In this document: positions 13,387-22,081 of the stretch, one piece after another
Layout: each line of letters begins with the position of its first letter
Position numbering within the stretch: the stretch's first letter is position 1
Source of the DNA: Flavobacterium sp. ZT3R18
GTDB taxonomy: Bacteria; Bacteroidota; Bacteroidia; Flavobacteriales; Flavobacteriaceae
DNA length: 64,000 nucleotides
Direction of reading: 5' to 3'
Assembly: GCF_007097385.1 (NCBI RefSeq)
Contig: NZ_VJZS01000002.1
Coordinates: 97,164 to 161,163, forward strand
Program-made: the position numbers and the translations under genes
The notes under the pieces: generated by a model
Seen by the model: the letters and a program-made list of their open reading frames with translations, nothing else
The model's database searches: none
What the model was told of the DNA's origin: nothing

Positions 13387-14850
13387 ATGTTTACAAAATT
13401 TATTTACCTCGAGTGGAAATCTTTCTCTAGATCTGCTTCTTTCGCATCGAATTTGGCCTTGAAAATTTTAATGGGATTTCTAGTCCTTTATTTTGCCGTA
13501 GCTTTTTTAGCTTTAGGAGTAGGGGCTTTTTATATTCTTAAGGAAATGAAATTGGATCCATTAGTAACCATAAACAAGTTCCTGATGTATTACTTTGTGA
13601 TGGATTTGATTGTTCGGCTTTTGCTGCAAGCGATTCCAGTGATGAACATTCGCCCATTGTTGACCATGCCTTTCAAAAAGTCAACCATTGTACATTTTTC
13701 GTTGGGGAAAACGATGTTGTCTTTTTTTAATGTGGTACATGCGTTTTTCTTTCTTCCTTTTTGTGCAGCTTTAATTTACGAAGGCTATGATGCAGTCTCT
13801 GTTTTGCTTTGGGGAATGGCTCTTTTTTCTTTAGTGTATTGCAATAATTTTTTGAATGTTTTATTGAATAACAAAGACAACTTATTGGGTATTTTCATTA
13901 CTGTTGCACTGATTTTGGCAGGATGTCAATATTATAAATTCTTTGATATTACGAATTATACCTATCCGTTTTTTGAAGCATTATTTCATACCAAATGGCT
14001 TTTCGCACTTCCTGTTTTAGTATTGACAGGATTGTATTATTGGACGTACAATTATCTAAAAGACGATTTGTATCTAGATGCAGGATTATCTGCTAAAAAC
14101 GACATTGCCAAAACGGAACAGTTAACTTGGTTGAACCAATTTGGAACACTGGGAACGTTTTTAAAAAATGACATTAAATTAATCAAAAGAAACAAACGTT
14201 CTAAAACGACAATTGGATTAAGTGTTATGTTCATGTTTTACGGACTATTATTTTTCAATAGTAATTCGCATCAACCTCCAGTGATGCAAATTGTTGCGGG
14301 TATTATTGTGTCAGGTGGATTTTTAATGACTTTTGGTCAGTTTGTACCCAGTTGGGATAGTGCTTATTATCAACTTATGATGACACAGAACATTCCATAC
14401 AAAGGATATTTGAATTCAAAATGGTGGCTGATGGTTATTGCTACAGTAGTTTCGACCATCATTGCTTCGTTTTACTTATATTTTGGATGGTCTGTTTACT
14501 TAATTATAGTTGTTGGATCCATTTATAATATAGGAGTCAATTCCTCATTAGTATTATTAGGAGGAGCTTTTACCAAAACCCCGATTGATTTGAGTTCTGG
14601 CAAAGGTGCTTTTGGAGACAAAAAAGCATTTAATGTAAAAACAATGCTTATTACCATCCCGCAATTGATTTTGCCTGTAGCATTATATGGGTTGGGTACC
14701 TATTTGATGAATGCGAACTTAGGTTTAGCACTCGTTGCTAGTGTTGGTGTTCTAGGTTTTGCCCTAAAAAATAAAGCTTTTGTATTTATAGAAAAAATTT
14801 ATAAAAAGGAGAAATACAAAACCATTGAAGCCTATAAACAAAAAGGATGA
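13387..14850 (+). CDS. DUF5687-type ABC transporter permease
   Basis: 487 residues with about ten to twelve hydrophobic segments and no signal peptide. The N-terminal FTKFIYLEWKSFSRSASFAS is the usual start of DUF5687 membrane proteins. The adjacent downstream ABC ATPase gene indicates a two-component ABC exporter in the inner membrane; the substrate is unknown. Confidence 0.85.
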   Translation: MFTKFIYLEWKSFSRSASFASNLALKILMGFLVLYFAVAFLALGVGAFYILKEMKLDPLVTINKFLMYYFVMDLIVRLLLQAIPVMNIRPLLTMPFKKSTIVHFSLGKTMLSFFNVVHAFFFLPFCAALIYEGYDAVSVLLWGMALFSLVYCNNFLNVLLNNKDNLLGIFITVALILAGCQYYKFFDITNYTYPFFEALFHTKWLFALPVLVLTGLYYWTYNYLKDDLYLDAGLSAKNDIAKTEQLTWLNQFGTLGTFLKNDIKLIKRNKRSKTTIGLSVMFMFYGLLFFNSNSHQPPVMQIVAGIIVSGGFLMTFGQFVPSWDSAYYQLMMTQNIPYKGYLNSKWWLMVIATVVSTIIASFYLYFGWSVYLIIVVGSIYNIGVNSSLVLLGGAFTKTPIDLSSGKGAFGDKKAFNVKTMLITIPQLILPVALYGLGTYLMNANLGLALVASVGVLGFALKNKAFVFIEKIYKKEKYKTIEAYKQKG

Positions 14851-14913
14851 TTAGTAAAGACGTTGCACTGTAACGTCTCTGCCAAAATCTTAAATCTTAA
14901 ATCTAAAATTATC

Positions 14914-15609
14914 ATGATACAAGTAAATAATCTTTCCAAAAAATACAACGGGACTACCGTATTAAATATAGAATCATTAGAAATTCCAAAAGGACAAAGT
15001 TTTGGACTGGTGGGCAATAACGGAGCCGGAAAAACAACTTTTTTCAGTTTGTTGTTGGATTTAATTCAGCCTACAACGGGTAATATCATAAACAATGATG
15101 TTCAAGTAAATAGCAGTGAGGCATGGAAACCCTTTACGGCTTCGTTTCTAGACGAGAGTTTCCTAATTGGATATTTAACACCCGAAGAATATTTTTATTT
15201 CATTGGAGATTTAAGAGGTCAAAACAAAGCCGATGTAGATGTGCTACTGGCTCAACACGAAGAATTTTTTAATGGGGAAATCCTTAAAAACAAAAAATAC
15301 TTACGCGATTTATCCAAAGGAAATCAAAAGAAAGTGGGGATCATTGCTACTTTGATAGGGAATCCCGAAGTAATTATTTTAGATGAACCTTTTGCCAATT
15401 TAGATCCCACAACGGTAAATAGATTGAAAAAAATCATCAAAGAATTGGCAGACAACCCAAACATTACAGTACTTGTTTCCAGTCATGATTTACAGCATAC
15501 CGTTGATGTTTGTGATAGAATTGTAGCGCTTAATAAAGGGGAATTGGTCAAAGATATGCCAACTTCAAAAGAGACGTTACAAGAATTAGAATTGTTTTTT
15601 GCGGTTTAA
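14914..15609 (+). CDS. ABC transporter ATP-binding protein
   Basis: 231 residues starting MIQVNNLSKKYNG; the open frame extends upstream only through a repeat-like intergenic stretch. Walker A GNNGAGKTTFFS, a degenerate signature LSKGNQKKVGI, Walker B VIILDEPFANLDP and the H-loop SSHDLQHT are all present, so it should hydrolyse ATP. It pairs with the DUF5687 permease just upstream. Confidence 0.93.
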   Translation: MIQVNNLSKKYNGTTVLNIESLEIPKGQSFGLVGNNGAGKTTFFSLLLDLIQPTTGNIINNDVQVNSSEAWKPFTASFLDESFLIGYLTPEEYFYFIGDLRGQNKADVDVLLAQHEEFFNGEILKNKKYLRDLSKGNQKKVGIIATLIGNPEVIILDEPFANLDPTTVNRLKKIIKELADNPNITVLVSSHDLQHTVDVCDRIVALNKGELVKDMPTSKETLQELELFFAV

Positions 15610-15696
15610 ATTTATATATTTCAAAAAGAAACGTATTTTTACCAGGCATTATACTAAAATACTTTTTTTAAAGTTTAATGACCTAAACGTTTACCC

Positions 15697-18330
15697 TTGA
15701 ATAGCAATACACCAAAATATATTTTAGCTGTACTATTTTTATCTTTCTTGATAGCTTGTTCTACCAAGAAAGATACTTTTTTGGCTAGAAATTCCCACGC
15801 CCTAAGTACAAAATTGAATATTTTATATAATGGGCAAATTGCATTAGATAAAGGCGTTAAAGGAATAAAAGATAATTCACCCGAAAATTTTTGGAAACGC
15901 CTACCTGTAGAGAAAATGCAGGTCAGTGATGATTTGCCAGTTGACGGAAAATCCAAAAATGCCGATTTTGAACTTGCCGAAGCCAAAGCGACCAAAGCCA
16001 TTCAAAAACATTCCATGAATATTGATGGAAGGGAAAAAAATTACCAAATAGACGAAGCCTATCTATTACTGGGAAAAGCGAGGTATTATGACCAAAGATT
16101 TATTCCTGCTCTAGACGCTTTCAATTACATTCTTTACAAATACCCCAACAGCAGCAATAATTATGAAGCTAGAATTTGGCGTGAAAAAACAAATATTCGC
16201 TTAGGAAATGATGCTGCAGCGATACGAAACACCTCTAAACTTATTAAAGATAATGAGTTAAGTAATCAGGAATTTGCTGATGCGAATGCCATTTTAGCCA
16301 GTGCATTTTTGAATATTGAAGAAAAAGACAGTGCAATTGTAAAATTAAAATTGGCCAATAAAAAAACGAAACGCAATGAAGATAAAGAACGGTATTCGTT
16401 TTTATTAGGACAATTGTATGAAGAATCAGTGCAAAAGGACAGTGCCATTTATTTTTATCAAACCGTTATTGATATGAATAGAAAAGCCGAAAGAAAGTTT
16501 GTTATTCAGGCTTACGCCAAAAAAGCGAAGCTCAATAATTATAAAAACGAGGACTATGATTTATTTGTCGAAAAATCTAAAAAGATTATGAAGGACAGAG
16601 AAAACAGACCCTACTTGGATGTGATTTATCATAACATTGGAATTTTTTATGATAACAATAAGGACAAAAAAATGGCATTAGACTTTTATAAAGCCTCTTT
16701 AGAAACCAAATCTACAGACCCTTACTTGAATGCCTCCAATTATAGAAATATAGGGAATATGTATTTCAAAGATGCCGATTACCTTAATGCAGCAAAAAAT
16801 TACGACCAGTGTTTGGCATTATTAGATGTGAAATCTAGAGAATTTCTAAAGATTCAAAAAACCAGAAAAGACCTCGATGAAGTCATATTAGATGAAGCTA
16901 TTGCTAAAAGGAATGATAGTATTATTTATGTGGCTGCATTAAAAGAGCCAGAGCAAATTGTTTATTACGAAAACTATATTCAGAAATTAAAGAGTAGGGA
17001 CGAACTTAAAAAACTACTTGAGGATAAACAAAAAAAGATAGAAAACAACATTGCGTTAAACAGTGCTTTGAATGTGCCAGATGGAACTATTTCTAATATA
17101 ATTCCTGGAATGCCTAATACGGGAAAAGGAGTTACACCGCCAGATAATGGCAATCCAACAGTTAAGGAAAAGGTAAACACTTTCTATTTTTATAATCCCA
17201 ATGCGGTAGCTTACGGAAAGTTAGAGTTCAAAAAAAGATGGGGAAACCGAACTCAAGTCGGCTATTGGAGAGTGTCGGCAACAGCTGGTTCAGCGACAGA
17301 TAATAATCCTGAAGCAAAGAAAACCGATACTACAACAGTTGCCAAAACAGCTCTAGTTGTGGTAAACGAAAAATATACTACGGAGTATTATATGAAACAA
17401 CTTCCAAAATCACAAACGGTTATTGACAGCCTCGTCAAAGAAAGGAATTTGACTTATTATAAACTTGGAGTTACATATAAAGAAAAATTCAAAGAATATA
17501 ATTTGGCTAGCACAAAACTGGAACAATTATTAGCCTACAATCCAGAAGAAAAATTGATACTTCCTACAAAGTATAATTTATATAAAATCTATCAAATCAC
17601 GAATAGTGCAAAAGCAGAAGCGCTTAAAAATGAAATAACGACTCAATATCCTAATTCACGTTATGCAAACATCGTAAACAATTCGAGTTCACTTAACGAA
17701 ACACAACAAGACACACCCGAAGGCGAGTATATAAAATTGTATAGATTGTATGAAGAGGAATATTTTGCATCGGTATTAAAACAAGTAGAGGGTTTGATAA
17801 GTGATTTTTCTGGAGATCCGATAGTTTCAAAATTCGAATTACTAAAAGCCTATACCATTGGAAAACGGTATGGACTTGAAGCTTATAAAAGCGCCATACA
17901 GTATGTAGCCGATAATTACGCTACTACTGAAGAAGGGAAAAATGCAATCGAAATTCTTAAAACCCAAATTCCGCTTTTGGAACAAATGAATTTTAGTACA
18001 GCGGATTCGAAGAATTGGAAGGTTATTTTTAGAATTGCCAATAATGACGAGAAAAGTGCTGCAGCAATAGAGAGTAAATTAGCGTTATTTTTCGCCAATG
18101 AAAATGTTGAAAAGTTAAAATACACTTGTGATTCATACACCGAAAAAGAAAGTTTTATTTCGATTCATGGAATACATACAGAGTCTTACGCAAAATTTGT
18201 AGCGGCCCTTTTGGTGGAAAACATAAAATACAAAATAAATCAGCCGGGAATTATTATTTCTAATGAAAACTACAAAATTATTCAAATCAAAAAAAATCTG
18301 GAAGCCTATCTTTCACTTAAAAAACTGTAA
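15697..18330 (+). CDS. sprE: Gliding motility / type IX secretion lipoprotein SprE (PorW)
   Basis: 877 residues. A lipoprotein signal peptide (FLSFLIACSTKKD, Cys ~21) is followed by DTFLARNSHALSTKLNILYN, the conserved start of SprE/PorW. Then come tetratricopeptide-like helical repeats across the protein, with a low-complexity linker around residues 460-490. In Flavobacterium johnsoniae SprE is needed for gliding and type IX secretion. The start appears to be a TTG; no ATG lies before the signal peptide. The bactofilin gene follows 2 nt after the stop, an order conserved in the phylum. Confidence 0.9.
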   Translation: MNSNTPKYILAVLFLSFLIACSTKKDTFLARNSHALSTKLNILYNGQIALDKGVKGIKDNSPENFWKRLPVEKMQVSDDLPVDGKSKNADFELAEAKATKAIQKHSMNIDGREKNYQIDEAYLLLGKARYYDQRFIPALDAFNYILYKYPNSSNNYEARIWREKTNIRLGNDAAAIRNTSKLIKDNELSNQEFADANAILASAFLNIEEKDSAIVKLKLANKKTKRNEDKERYSFLLGQLYEESVQKDSAIYFYQTVIDMNRKAERKFVIQAYAKKAKLNNYKNEDYDLFVEKSKKIMKDRENRPYLDVIYHNIGIFYDNNKDKKMALDFYKASLETKSTDPYLNASNYRNIGNMYFKDADYLNAAKNYDQCLALLDVKSREFLKIQKTRKDLDEVILDEAIAKRNDSIIYVAALKEPEQIVYYENYIQKLKSRDELKKLLEDKQKKIENNIALNSALNVPDGTISNIIPGMPNTGKGVTPPDNGNPTVKEKVNTFYFYNPNAVAYGKLEFKKRWGNRTQVGYWRVSATAGSATDNNPEAKKTDTTTVAKTALVVVNEKYTTEYYMKQLPKSQTVIDSLVKERNLTYYKLGVTYKEKFKEYNLASTKLEQLLAYNPEEKLILPTKYNLYKIYQITNSAKAEALKNEITTQYPNSRYANIVNNSSSLNETQQDTPEGEYIKLYRLYEEEYFASVLKQVEGLISDFSGDPIVSKFELLKAYTIGKRYGLEAYKSAIQYVADNYATTEEGKNAIEILKTQIPLLEQMNFSTADSKNWKVIFRIANNDEKSAAAIESKLALFFANENVEKLKYTCDSYTEKESFISIHGIHTESYAKFVAALLVENIKYKINQPGIIISNENYKIIQIKKNLEAYLSLKKL

Positions 18331-18332
18331 TT

Positions 18333-18719
18333 ATGTTTGATAAAAAAACGAAATCTTTAACCGATGTTTTAGGGAAAACCAATAGAATTGTTGAGGAAAC
18401 CATAATCAAGGGAGATATTATTTCGCAAGCTGATTTCAGACTAGACGGAGCGCTTATTGGTAATTTTTCTTCGAAGGGGAAGTTAGTAATAGGTCCTGCT
18501 GGAAGTGTGATAGGAGAAATAATTTGTCAAAATGCAGACATAGAAGGTAGATTTGAAGGGAAATTGAAGATTGAAGATACTTTAAACATAAAAGCATCAG
18601 CCATTATTATTGGCGATGTTACTGTTGGGAAATTATCCGTAGAACCGGGAGCCGTTTTTAGTGCAACCTGTATCATGAAACCCAATGCTACACAAGGAGC
18701 TGCAAATGACAACGAATAA
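18333..18719 (+). CDS. Bactofilin (polymer-forming cytoskeletal protein)
   Basis: 128 residues. A short N-terminal tail is followed by a right-handed beta-helix of short repeats (IIKGDIISQADFRLDGALIG through IIGDVTVGKLSVEPGAVFSA), the DUF583 fold that polymerises without nucleotide. It lies between sprE and atpZ and overlaps the atpZ start by 14 nt, so it is likely cotranscribed with sprE. Confidence 0.93.
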   Translation: MFDKKTKSLTDVLGKTNRIVEETIIKGDIISQADFRLDGALIGNFSSKGKLVIGPAGSVIGEIICQNADIEGRFEGKLKIEDTLNIKASAIIIGDVTVGKLSVEPGAVFSATCIMKPNATQGAANDNE

Positions 18720-18936
18720 TGACCCAAAGAAAAACAACTATACCAAATGGTTGGCCTTAATTAATATCCCAATCCAAATGGGAGTTATTATTTTCTTGTT
18801 TTCCTATCTAGGAAATTGGTTAGACGACAATCATCCCAGTACAAAAGTGTATTATGTAAAAATATTGGTGATGGTAGGTGTTTTTTTGGCTTTATATAAT
18901 GTCATCCGACAAGTAAACGAAATCAATAAAAAGTAA
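18706..18936 (+). CDS. atpZ: AtpZ/AtpI-family ATP synthase assembly protein
   Basis: 76 residues from MTTNNDPKKNNYTKW; the start lies inside the end of the bactofilin gene. Two membrane helices (IQMGVIIFLFSYLGNWLDD and VKILVMVGVFLALYNVI) are typical of AtpZ, which sits with AtpI in front of F-type ATP synthase operons. Confidence 0.88.
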   Translation: MTTNNDPKKNNYTKWLALINIPIQMGVIIFLFSYLGNWLDDNHPSTKVYYVKILVMVGVFLALYNVIRQVNEINKK

Positions 18937-18951
18937 CAATATACAACAACA

Positions 18952-19344
18952 ATGAATTTTAAAAAGTTCTTACCCTTTCTAACTTTATTACCTCTTGTCC
19001 TTATAATTTATACAATCCATAAAGTTATTTTTTATGTTTTAAATATAGATACTAACACATTCCATTATTCTTTAGAAGTACTTTACTTATTTTTCTTTCT
19101 TTTATCCACGGTTATTTTTAAAATATTATTGATGGTGAAAGAAAAAAGTTTTGATAATGTGGGGATGTCGTTTCTCTTGGCTACAAGTGTCAAAATGATT
19201 TTTTGTTATCTGATAGTAAGGCCATTATTGCATGTCCCAAAGCCCAATAGCCCAATAGAACGAGTAAACTTTTTTGTCTTGTTTATTGTGTTTTTAGCAA
19301 TTGAAACACTTTTTACAATACGATTAGTCAACGAAAAAGAGTAA
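18952..19344 (+). CDS. Small four-helix membrane protein (DUF6168-like)
   Basis: 130 residues, four hydrophobic segments (at ~8-28, 45-62, 74-93, 105-123). It occupies the atpI position between atpZ and atpB, as in other flavobacteria, where it is annotated as DUF6168 (from memory). A role in c-ring assembly or ion supply is plausible by position only. Confidence 0.75.
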   Translation: MNFKKFLPFLTLLPLVLIIYTIHKVIFYVLNIDTNTFHYSLEVLYLFFFLLSTVIFKILLMVKEKSFDNVGMSFLLATSVKMIFCYLIVRPLLHVPKPNSPIERVNFFVLFIVFLAIETLFTIRLVNEKE

Positions 19345-19392
19345 ATTGACGACAAGTGATAAAAATGTTTGAAAAATTTAATTTTATATGCT

Positions 19393-19421
19393 TTTGAGTA
19401 TTAATAAAAAATGTACATTTG
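19393..19421 (+). promoter_or_regulatory. Promoter of the ATP synthase operon
   Basis: TTTG (19393-19396), a 17-nt spacer, TACATTTG (19414-19421): a perfect Bacteroidota promoter, 43 nt before the atpB start. Confidence 0.8.
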
Positions 19422-19464
19422 CACCAAATTTTAGAATCGTAAAAAATTTAGATATTTAACAGAT

Positions 19465-20619
19465 ATGGTGATTTCAAACAAGGCACTTAGTTTTATTATA
19501 GCGACTTTCGTAGTATGTCTTCCTTTTACTAGTTTTGCAAATCCTGAAACGGATACCACAAGTACTCAAACTGTAGCTACACATGAAGTAGCAAAATCTG
19601 CTCATGAAGCACATGCAGAACCAACAGATGTGAAGTCTAAAGTTAAAGCATTTATCAAACACCACGTATTAGACTCTCATGAATTTTCTTTTTTTCAAGA
19701 TGATGAAACAGGAGTGCATTACGGTTTTTCATTACCAGTTATTATTTGGGATAATGGATTTCAAATTTTCTCTTCTTCAAAATTTGAACATGGAGAAGCG
19801 GTAGCAGAATCAAACGGGAATTTCTACAAAATAAACCACCACGACGGAAAAATTTATAAAACCGATGCGGCTGGAACAATCACTGAAGATGAAAAAACAG
19901 GATTTGTAACCAATGTTCGTCCTCTAGATTTGTCGATCACAAAATCAGTATTGTCTATAATGATAGCGGCACTTTTGATGTTCGTACTGTTTACAGGCTT
20001 GGCAAAATCGTATACTAAAAATGGAGGTATTGCTTCTGGTGCTGGTCGTATTTTTGAGCCAGTTGTTTTGTTTATTCGTGACGAGATTGCTATTCCGAAT
20101 ATTGGAGAAAAGCATTATAAAAAATACATGAGTTACTTGTTAACTATATTTTTCTTTATTTTATTCTTGAATATTTTTGGATTGATGCCATTTGGAATCA
20201 ATGTTACAGGAAACCTTACTATTACATTTTCGTTAGCGATACTTACTTTTTTAATTACGAATCTTACTGCTAACAAAAATTATTGGGGACATATTTTCTG
20301 GATGCCAGGTGTGCCAAAACCAATGCGTATCGTATTGGCACCAATCGAATTGTTAGGAGTTCTTATTAAACCGTTTTCATTAATGATACGTTTGTACGCA
20401 AATATTTTTGCAGGACATATTGTTTTGATGAGTATTATCGGTTTAATGTTTATCTTTAAAAGTTGGTTAGGAAGCAGTTTGTCGTTTGGATTGTCATTTA
20501 TGCTTTCTATTCTTGAAATATTAGTTGCGTTTTTACAAGCGTATATTTTCACCTTGCTTTCTGCTTTGTATTTCGGTATGGCAGTAGAAGAGCATCATCA
20601 TGAGGAAGCTCATCACTAA
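19465..20619 (+). CDS. atpB: F0F1 ATP synthase subunit a
   Basis: 384 residues, longer than the ~270 of proteobacterial AtpB because of an N-terminal signal-like segment and a ~130-residue histidine- and charge-rich extramembrane region, usual in Bacteroidota. The membrane part holds the essential Arg in LMIRLYANIFAGHIVLM and ends with EEHHHEEAHH. It forms the proton half-channels against the c ring. First gene after the operon promoter. Confidence 0.97.
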   Translation: MVISNKALSFIIATFVVCLPFTSFANPETDTTSTQTVATHEVAKSAHEAHAEPTDVKSKVKAFIKHHVLDSHEFSFFQDDETGVHYGFSLPVIIWDNGFQIFSSSKFEHGEAVAESNGNFYKINHHDGKIYKTDAAGTITEDEKTGFVTNVRPLDLSITKSVLSIMIAALLMFVLFTGLAKSYTKNGGIASGAGRIFEPVVLFIRDEIAIPNIGEKHYKKYMSYLLTIFFFILFLNIFGLMPFGINVTGNLTITFSLAILTFLITNLTANKNYWGHIFWMPGVPKPMRIVLAPIELLGVLIKPFSLMIRLYANIFAGHIVLMSIIGLMFIFKSWLGSSLSFGLSFMLSILEILVAFLQAYIFTLLSALYFGMAVEEHHHEEAHH

Positions 20620-20629
20620 AATTTAGATT

Positions 20630-20690
20630 TCAGATGTCAGATGGCAGATTTTCAAAATCTAAAATCTAAGGTCTACAATCTAAAATTAAA
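20630..20690. repeat. Intergenic repeat (AGATTT/AAATCT words)
   Basis: A stretch of AAATCTAAAATCTAAGGTCT-type repeats in both orientations between atpB and atpE. Related words occur before the ABC ATPase gene (14,882-14,910) and at 42,068-42,092. Non-coding. Confidence 0.55.
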
Positions 20691-20721
20691 TTTGAATGTT
20701 TAATTTTTAATTATATATATT

Positions 20722-20913
20722 ATGGAAATTCCACAAATCGTAGGAGCAGGATTGATCGTTATCGGAGCAGGATTAGGTATTGGTAGAATTGGTGGTTCAG
20801 CAATGGACGCTATTGCTCGTCAACCAGAAGCTTCTGGAAAAATCCAAACTGCAATGCTTATTGCAGCTGCACTTATTGAAGGTATTGGTTTTGCTGCGTT
20901 ATTCGCATCTTAA
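20722..20913 (+). CDS. atpE: F0F1 ATP synthase subunit c
   Basis: 63 residues, two transmembrane helices joined by the polar loop ARQPEASGK. The ion-binding Glu lies in ALIEGIGFAALF; the residue after it is Gly, not Ser or Thr, which fits proton rather than sodium coupling. Shorter than the usual ~70-80 but typical for flavobacteria. Confidence 0.97.
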   Translation: MEIPQIVGAGLIVIGAGLGIGRIGGSAMDAIARQPEASGKIQTAMLIAAALIEGIGFAALFAS

Positions 20914-21035
20914 TTAAAACTAAAAAGACAATAGTTACAACGGTTGGTTGTAGCTATTGTTTTAATTAAATGTTGAAAATTATATTAAACAAATTAAATT
21001 TTATTTTTTAAAATACAATTTACAATTTATAAAAA

Positions 21036-21536
21036 ATGGAAAAGTTAATAAATCAGTTTGAGTTAGGTTTGTTCTTCTGGCAAGTATTAATATTTGTTGG
21101 GTTAATATTCTTATTGAAAAAATTCGCTTGGAAACCTATTCTTGATGCTGTAAACGATAGAGAAGAAGGAATTAAAAATGCTTTGCTTTCTGCTGAAAAT
21201 GCTAGAAAAGAAATGCAAAACTTGCAAGCAGACAACCAACGTATTTTACAAGAAGCAAGATTAGAGCGTGACAACATGCTTAAAGATGCTCGTGAAATGA
21301 AAGAGAAAATGGTTGAAGATGCAAAAAATGAAGCTCAAGCTCAAGGTCAAAAAATGATCGAACAAGCTAAAGCGGCTATCGAAAGCGAAAAAAATGCAGC
21401 TATGGCTGAATTGAAATTACAAGTTTCGACTTTGTCTCTTAGCATTGCTGAAAAATTATTGAAAGATGAATTATCTAACAAAGAAGCTCAAACTAAATTG
21501 GTTGAGAAAATGTTAGGTGACGTTAAATTGAACTAA
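21036..21536 (+). CDS. atpF: F0F1 ATP synthase subunit b
   Basis: 166 residues. One N-terminal membrane helix (LGLFFWQVLIFVGLIFLL) is followed by a long charged alpha-helical stalk (NARKEMQNLQADNQRILQEA onwards) that forms the peripheral stator. It ends 2 nt before atpH. Confidence 0.97.
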   Translation: MEKLINQFELGLFFWQVLIFVGLIFLLKKFAWKPILDAVNDREEGIKNALLSAENARKEMQNLQADNQRILQEARLERDNMLKDAREMKEKMVEDAKNEAQAQGQKMIEQAKAAIESEKNAAMAELKLQVSTLSLSIAEKLLKDELSNKEAQTKLVEKMLGDVKLN

Positions 21537-21538
21537 TT

Positions 21539-22072
21539 ATGGCAAGTACTAAAGCAGCAATTCGTTATGCGAAAGCAATTTTAGATTTATCCAATTCAAA
21601 AGGGGTAGCTGAATCTGTAAATAACGACATGAAATTGATTGCTTCAACTATCAATGGAAATTTGGAATTGAATACTTTTATTCAAAACCCAACCATAAAA
21701 GTAGAAGTAAAAGAGAGCGCACTTTTAGAAGTTTTTGCTAGTGTTGACAATGTTACTAAAGGATTACTTCATTTGTTATTTGAAAACAAAAGATTCGAAA
21801 TTCTTGAAGCTATTGCAGTAAAATACAGTGAATTATTCGATATCATGAATAATGTTGAAGTGGCCAAAGTAACTACAGCAATTGCTATGGATGCTGCACT
21901 TGAAGCTAAAGTTTTAGCTAAAATTGCAACCCTTTCAGACAAAAAAATCACAATAGAAAATATAGTAGATCCTGCTATCATTGGAGGATTTATTCTAAGA
22001 ATAGGTGACCAGCAATATAATGCTTCAGTTGCCAACAGATTACAAGTATTAAAAAGAGAGTTAAGTAATTAA
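21539..22072 (+). CDS. atpH: F0F1 ATP synthase subunit delta
   Basis: 177 residues. The helical N-terminal domain starts AIRYAKAILDLSNSKGVAES; the C-terminal signature is IIGGFILRIGDQQYNASV and RLQVLKREL. It links the b stalk to F1. The next gene is not atpA, as normally expected, but an unrelated exported protein 9 nt downstream. Confidence 0.97.
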   Translation: MASTKAAIRYAKAILDLSNSKGVAESVNNDMKLIASTINGNLELNTFIQNPTIKVEVKESALLEVFASVDNVTKGLLHLLFENKRFEILEAIAVKYSELFDIMNNVEVAKVTTAIAMDAALEAKVLAKIATLSDKKITIENIVDPAIIGGFILRIGDQQYNASVANRLQVLKRELSN

Positions 22073-22081
22073 ATTTTAGAA